This document shows positions 4,694-6,024 of a DNA stretch of 6,024 nt, one piece after another. This DNA comes from Aquificota bacterium (GTDB lineage: Bacteria; Thermosulfidibacterota; Thermosulfidibacteria; Thermosulfidibacterales; Thermosulfidibacteraceae), in assembly GCA_015494645.1 (NCBI GenBank), contig WGAU01000092.1, positions 1-6,024 of the forward strand, read 5' to 3'. Under the pieces are notes generated by a model. The model was not told where the DNA came from. It did no database searches and worked only from the letters and a program-made list of their open reading frames with translations. Position numbers and translations under genes: made by a program. The number at the start of each line of letters is the position of its first letter. The first letter of the stretch is position 1.

Positions 4694-5515
4694 ATGGTCA
4701 GAAAGAGGGAAAAATCTGAATATTTAATTCAGTCAGTTTCAAATGCGTGTGATATCCTTGAGTGTTTTTCCCTTGATGAAGAGGAAATAGGTATAAATGA
4801 GTTGGTTAAAAGGCTTGGATTAAATAAAACGCAGGTTCAGAGATTGTTGACAACTTTGGAATACAGAGGGTTTGTGGAAAGAAGCAGAGTTACAGGAGGA
4901 TACAAGCTTGGCTTAAAGATCTTTGAGCTTGGTCAGGTCTATACCACAAGATTGCAGATCTTTAAGAAGGCAAAACCTGTTCTGGAGTTTGTGGTGGGGG
5001 AGTGCAACGAAACCGCTTATCTTGGGGATTTGAGGGGAGAGTACGTGGTTTATCTAATGTCTGAGGAGACAACCAAGCCTGTAAGGGCTATATCAAGGGT
5101 AGGCTCCAGGTTCAGGCCTCACTCAACCGCCTTGGGTAAGGCGATACTTGCTTTTATAGGAGATGAGGTGGTGGATGAGATATACCCTGATGAGGAGCTT
5201 CCTGCATACACGGAAAATACCATAAGGACCAAGAGCCAGCTTAAGGAAGAGCTTCAGAGGATAAGGGAGAGGGGGTATTCCGTAGACATGGAGGAGACAG
5301 AGCCTGGGGTAAACTGTGTGGCGGTTCCTGTTTTTGACTACAGAACTAAAGTAGTGGCGGGTATCTCCATCTCCGGACCTGTCACACGTTTCAGCATGGA
5401 GCGTATAGAGTCTGAGCTGGTGCATGTGCTTTTGGAAGCGGGCAGGAGACTTTCCGCTGCAATGGGGTATGATATAGGAAAGAAGATTAAGGAGAGGGTG
5501 GGAGATCTGCTTTAA
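4694..5515 (+). CDS. IclR-family transcriptional regulator
   Basis: 273-residue DNA-binding regulator of the usual family length. Residues about 10-75 form the winged helix-turn-helix: SVSNACDILECF, then INELVKRLGLNKTQVQRLL (34-52) with the second half as the recognition helix, then the wing around VERSRVTGGYKLG. Residues about 85-260 form the GAF-like effector-binding domain, with FRPHSTALGKA (140-150) and the family signature GYSVDMEETEPGVNCVAVPVFD starting at 194. IclR proteins generally bind small carboxylic or aromatic acids and act as dimers or tetramers on nearby promoters, often including their own. The gene follows the M20 gene by 47 bp with its own candidate promoter. It converges on the TonB-family gene, overlapping it by 4 bp. 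Likely targets are the M20 gene and itself, possibly also the divergent operon; this is inference from position. The ligand is unknown. Confidence 0.95.
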   Translation: MVRKREKSEYLIQSVSNACDILECFSLDEEEIGINELVKRLGLNKTQVQRLLTTLEYRGFVERSRVTGGYKLGLKIFELGQVYTTRLQIFKKAKPVLEFVVGECNETAYLGDLRGEYVVYLMSEETTKPVRAISRVGSRFRPHSTALGKAILAFIGDEVVDEIYPDEELPAYTENTIRTKSQLKEELQRIRERGYSVDMEETEPGVNCVAVPVFDYRTKVVAGISISGPVTRFSMERIESELVHVLLEAGRRLSAAMGYDIGKKIKERVGDLL

Positions 5516-6024
5516 AAGGGACTTCTGCGGTACAGGGTGTATATGAATCTTGCCCTTATGCGTAGTTCCTTTTCTGTCCAGTCTTTGGGAAAAGGACCGA
5601 AGGGAGCTGCAGCGTAAATGGCGTTTACCGCTGCTTTGTCCAGAACGGTGTAGCCGGAGGATTCCAGAATTCTTACCTCTTTTAGGTAGCCATCTCTTCC
5701 GATGACGAAGAGTATCCGCACCACCCCAGATATCCCTGCCATTGCCGCTTCCCTTGGGTATCTCCACACTAAGTAAATCTTGTCCCTTATGTGTTTGAAG
5801 TAGGATATGTACTTGGATTCGGTAGTGTCTAAAGAGATTTCTACTGATTCACCTTCTCCCATCTGGGGCACGATTTTTTTGCTTTCCTTGCTGATGAGCC
5901 TTGGATCTATGAGGGGGATTTTCCTTTTGGGAAGGGGTGGCAAGGGCTTTTTAACGATCTTCGTTTCAATCTTGACTTTGGTCTTCTTTTGCTGGGAGGC
6001 TTTTTTCTTCTTTTTGCCTTTGCT
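5512..6024 (-). CDS. TonB-family energy-transducing protein, C-terminal part (5' end outside window)
   Basis: 170 C-terminal residues are visible with an open frame to the right edge, so the true start lies beyond 6024; the in-frame TTG at 5943 is not a credible start because it falls mid-linker. The first visible stretch is very lysine-rich (about 14 Lys in 27 residues) and is followed by Pro-containing LPPLPKRKIP, typical of the extended periplasmic linker of TonB. Residues about 71-170 are the TonB C-terminal domain: WRYPREAAMAG (87-97), the VIGRDG turn (107-112), SSG (122-124), LDKAAVNAI (128-136) and PFGPFP (141-146). TonB couples the proton-motive force through ExbB/ExbD to outer-membrane receptors. 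The N-terminal transmembrane anchor is expected upstream, and exbB/exbD may be there too. Several TonB paralogues per genome are common, so the receptor partner is unknown. Confidence 0.92.
   Translation of the reverse strand, partial: SKGKKKKKASQQKKTKVKIETKIVKKPLPPLPKRKIPLIDPRLISKESKKIVPQMGEGESVEISLDTTESKYISYFKHIRDKIYLVWRYPREAAMAGISGVVRILFVIGRDGYLKEVRILESSGYTVLDKAAVNAIYAAAPFGPFPKDWTEKELRIRARFIYTLYRRSPF

Noticed and set aside
5123..5767. Open frame of 214 codons on the minus strand across the IclR and TonB-family junction
   Set aside because: It overlaps two well-supported genes in other frames and its Ser/His/Arg-rich translation is typical of an antisense shadow.

Overview
The window looks like chromosomal DNA from a thermophilic, Gram-negative-type bacterium, most plausibly of the Aquificae (Hydrogenobacter/Thermocrinis/Aquifex-like). 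This rests on AGG/AGA- and ATA-rich codon use, Lys/Glu/Val-rich proteins, genes packed with overlaps or a few bases between them, frequent GTG/TTG starts, and a TonB-type protein that implies an outer membrane. The taxonomic call is an inference. No rRNA, tRNA, mobile element, CRISPR array or convincing rho-independent terminator was seen.

Minus strand, read right to left from 3522 to 134: a compact block of six genes, probably one operon. In order these are a flavin reductase/flavoredoxin-like FMN protein, a PIN-nuclease-like protein with an altered active site, a small J-domain-like protein lacking HPD, an RssA-type patatin phospholipase, a tandem ACT-domain (GcvR-like) protein, and peptide deformylase (def). 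Junctions are 3 bp, a 4-bp ATGA overlap, a 4-bp GTGA overlap, 14 bp and 8 bp. After a 74-bp gap, the first 19 codons of another minus-strand gene, with a signal-peptide-like start, run off the left edge.

Plus strand, 3576-5515: an M20-family metallo-deacylase (ArgE/DapE/LysK type) followed by an IclR-family regulator. The 53-bp divergent gap before the M20 gene holds candidate back-to-back promoters and a CCCCTT-c-AAGGGG palindrome that includes the M20 ribosome-binding site. A TTGACA-N17-TATCCT promoter candidate lies across the end of the M20 gene and could give iclR its own transcript. The obvious model is that the IclR protein controls the M20 enzyme, and perhaps the divergent operon, in response to a small acid or amino-acid derivative; this is inference.

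Right end, minus strand: a TonB-family protein converges on iclR. The two genes overlap by 4 bp, and one TTAA supplies both stop codons. Its 5' part, including the expected membrane anchor, lies outside the window.

Most genes are recognisable housekeeping or metabolic families. The least explained part is the translationally coupled trio PIN-like / HPD-less J-like / patatin (1200-2973). I see no clear evidence of a new defence or mobile system.
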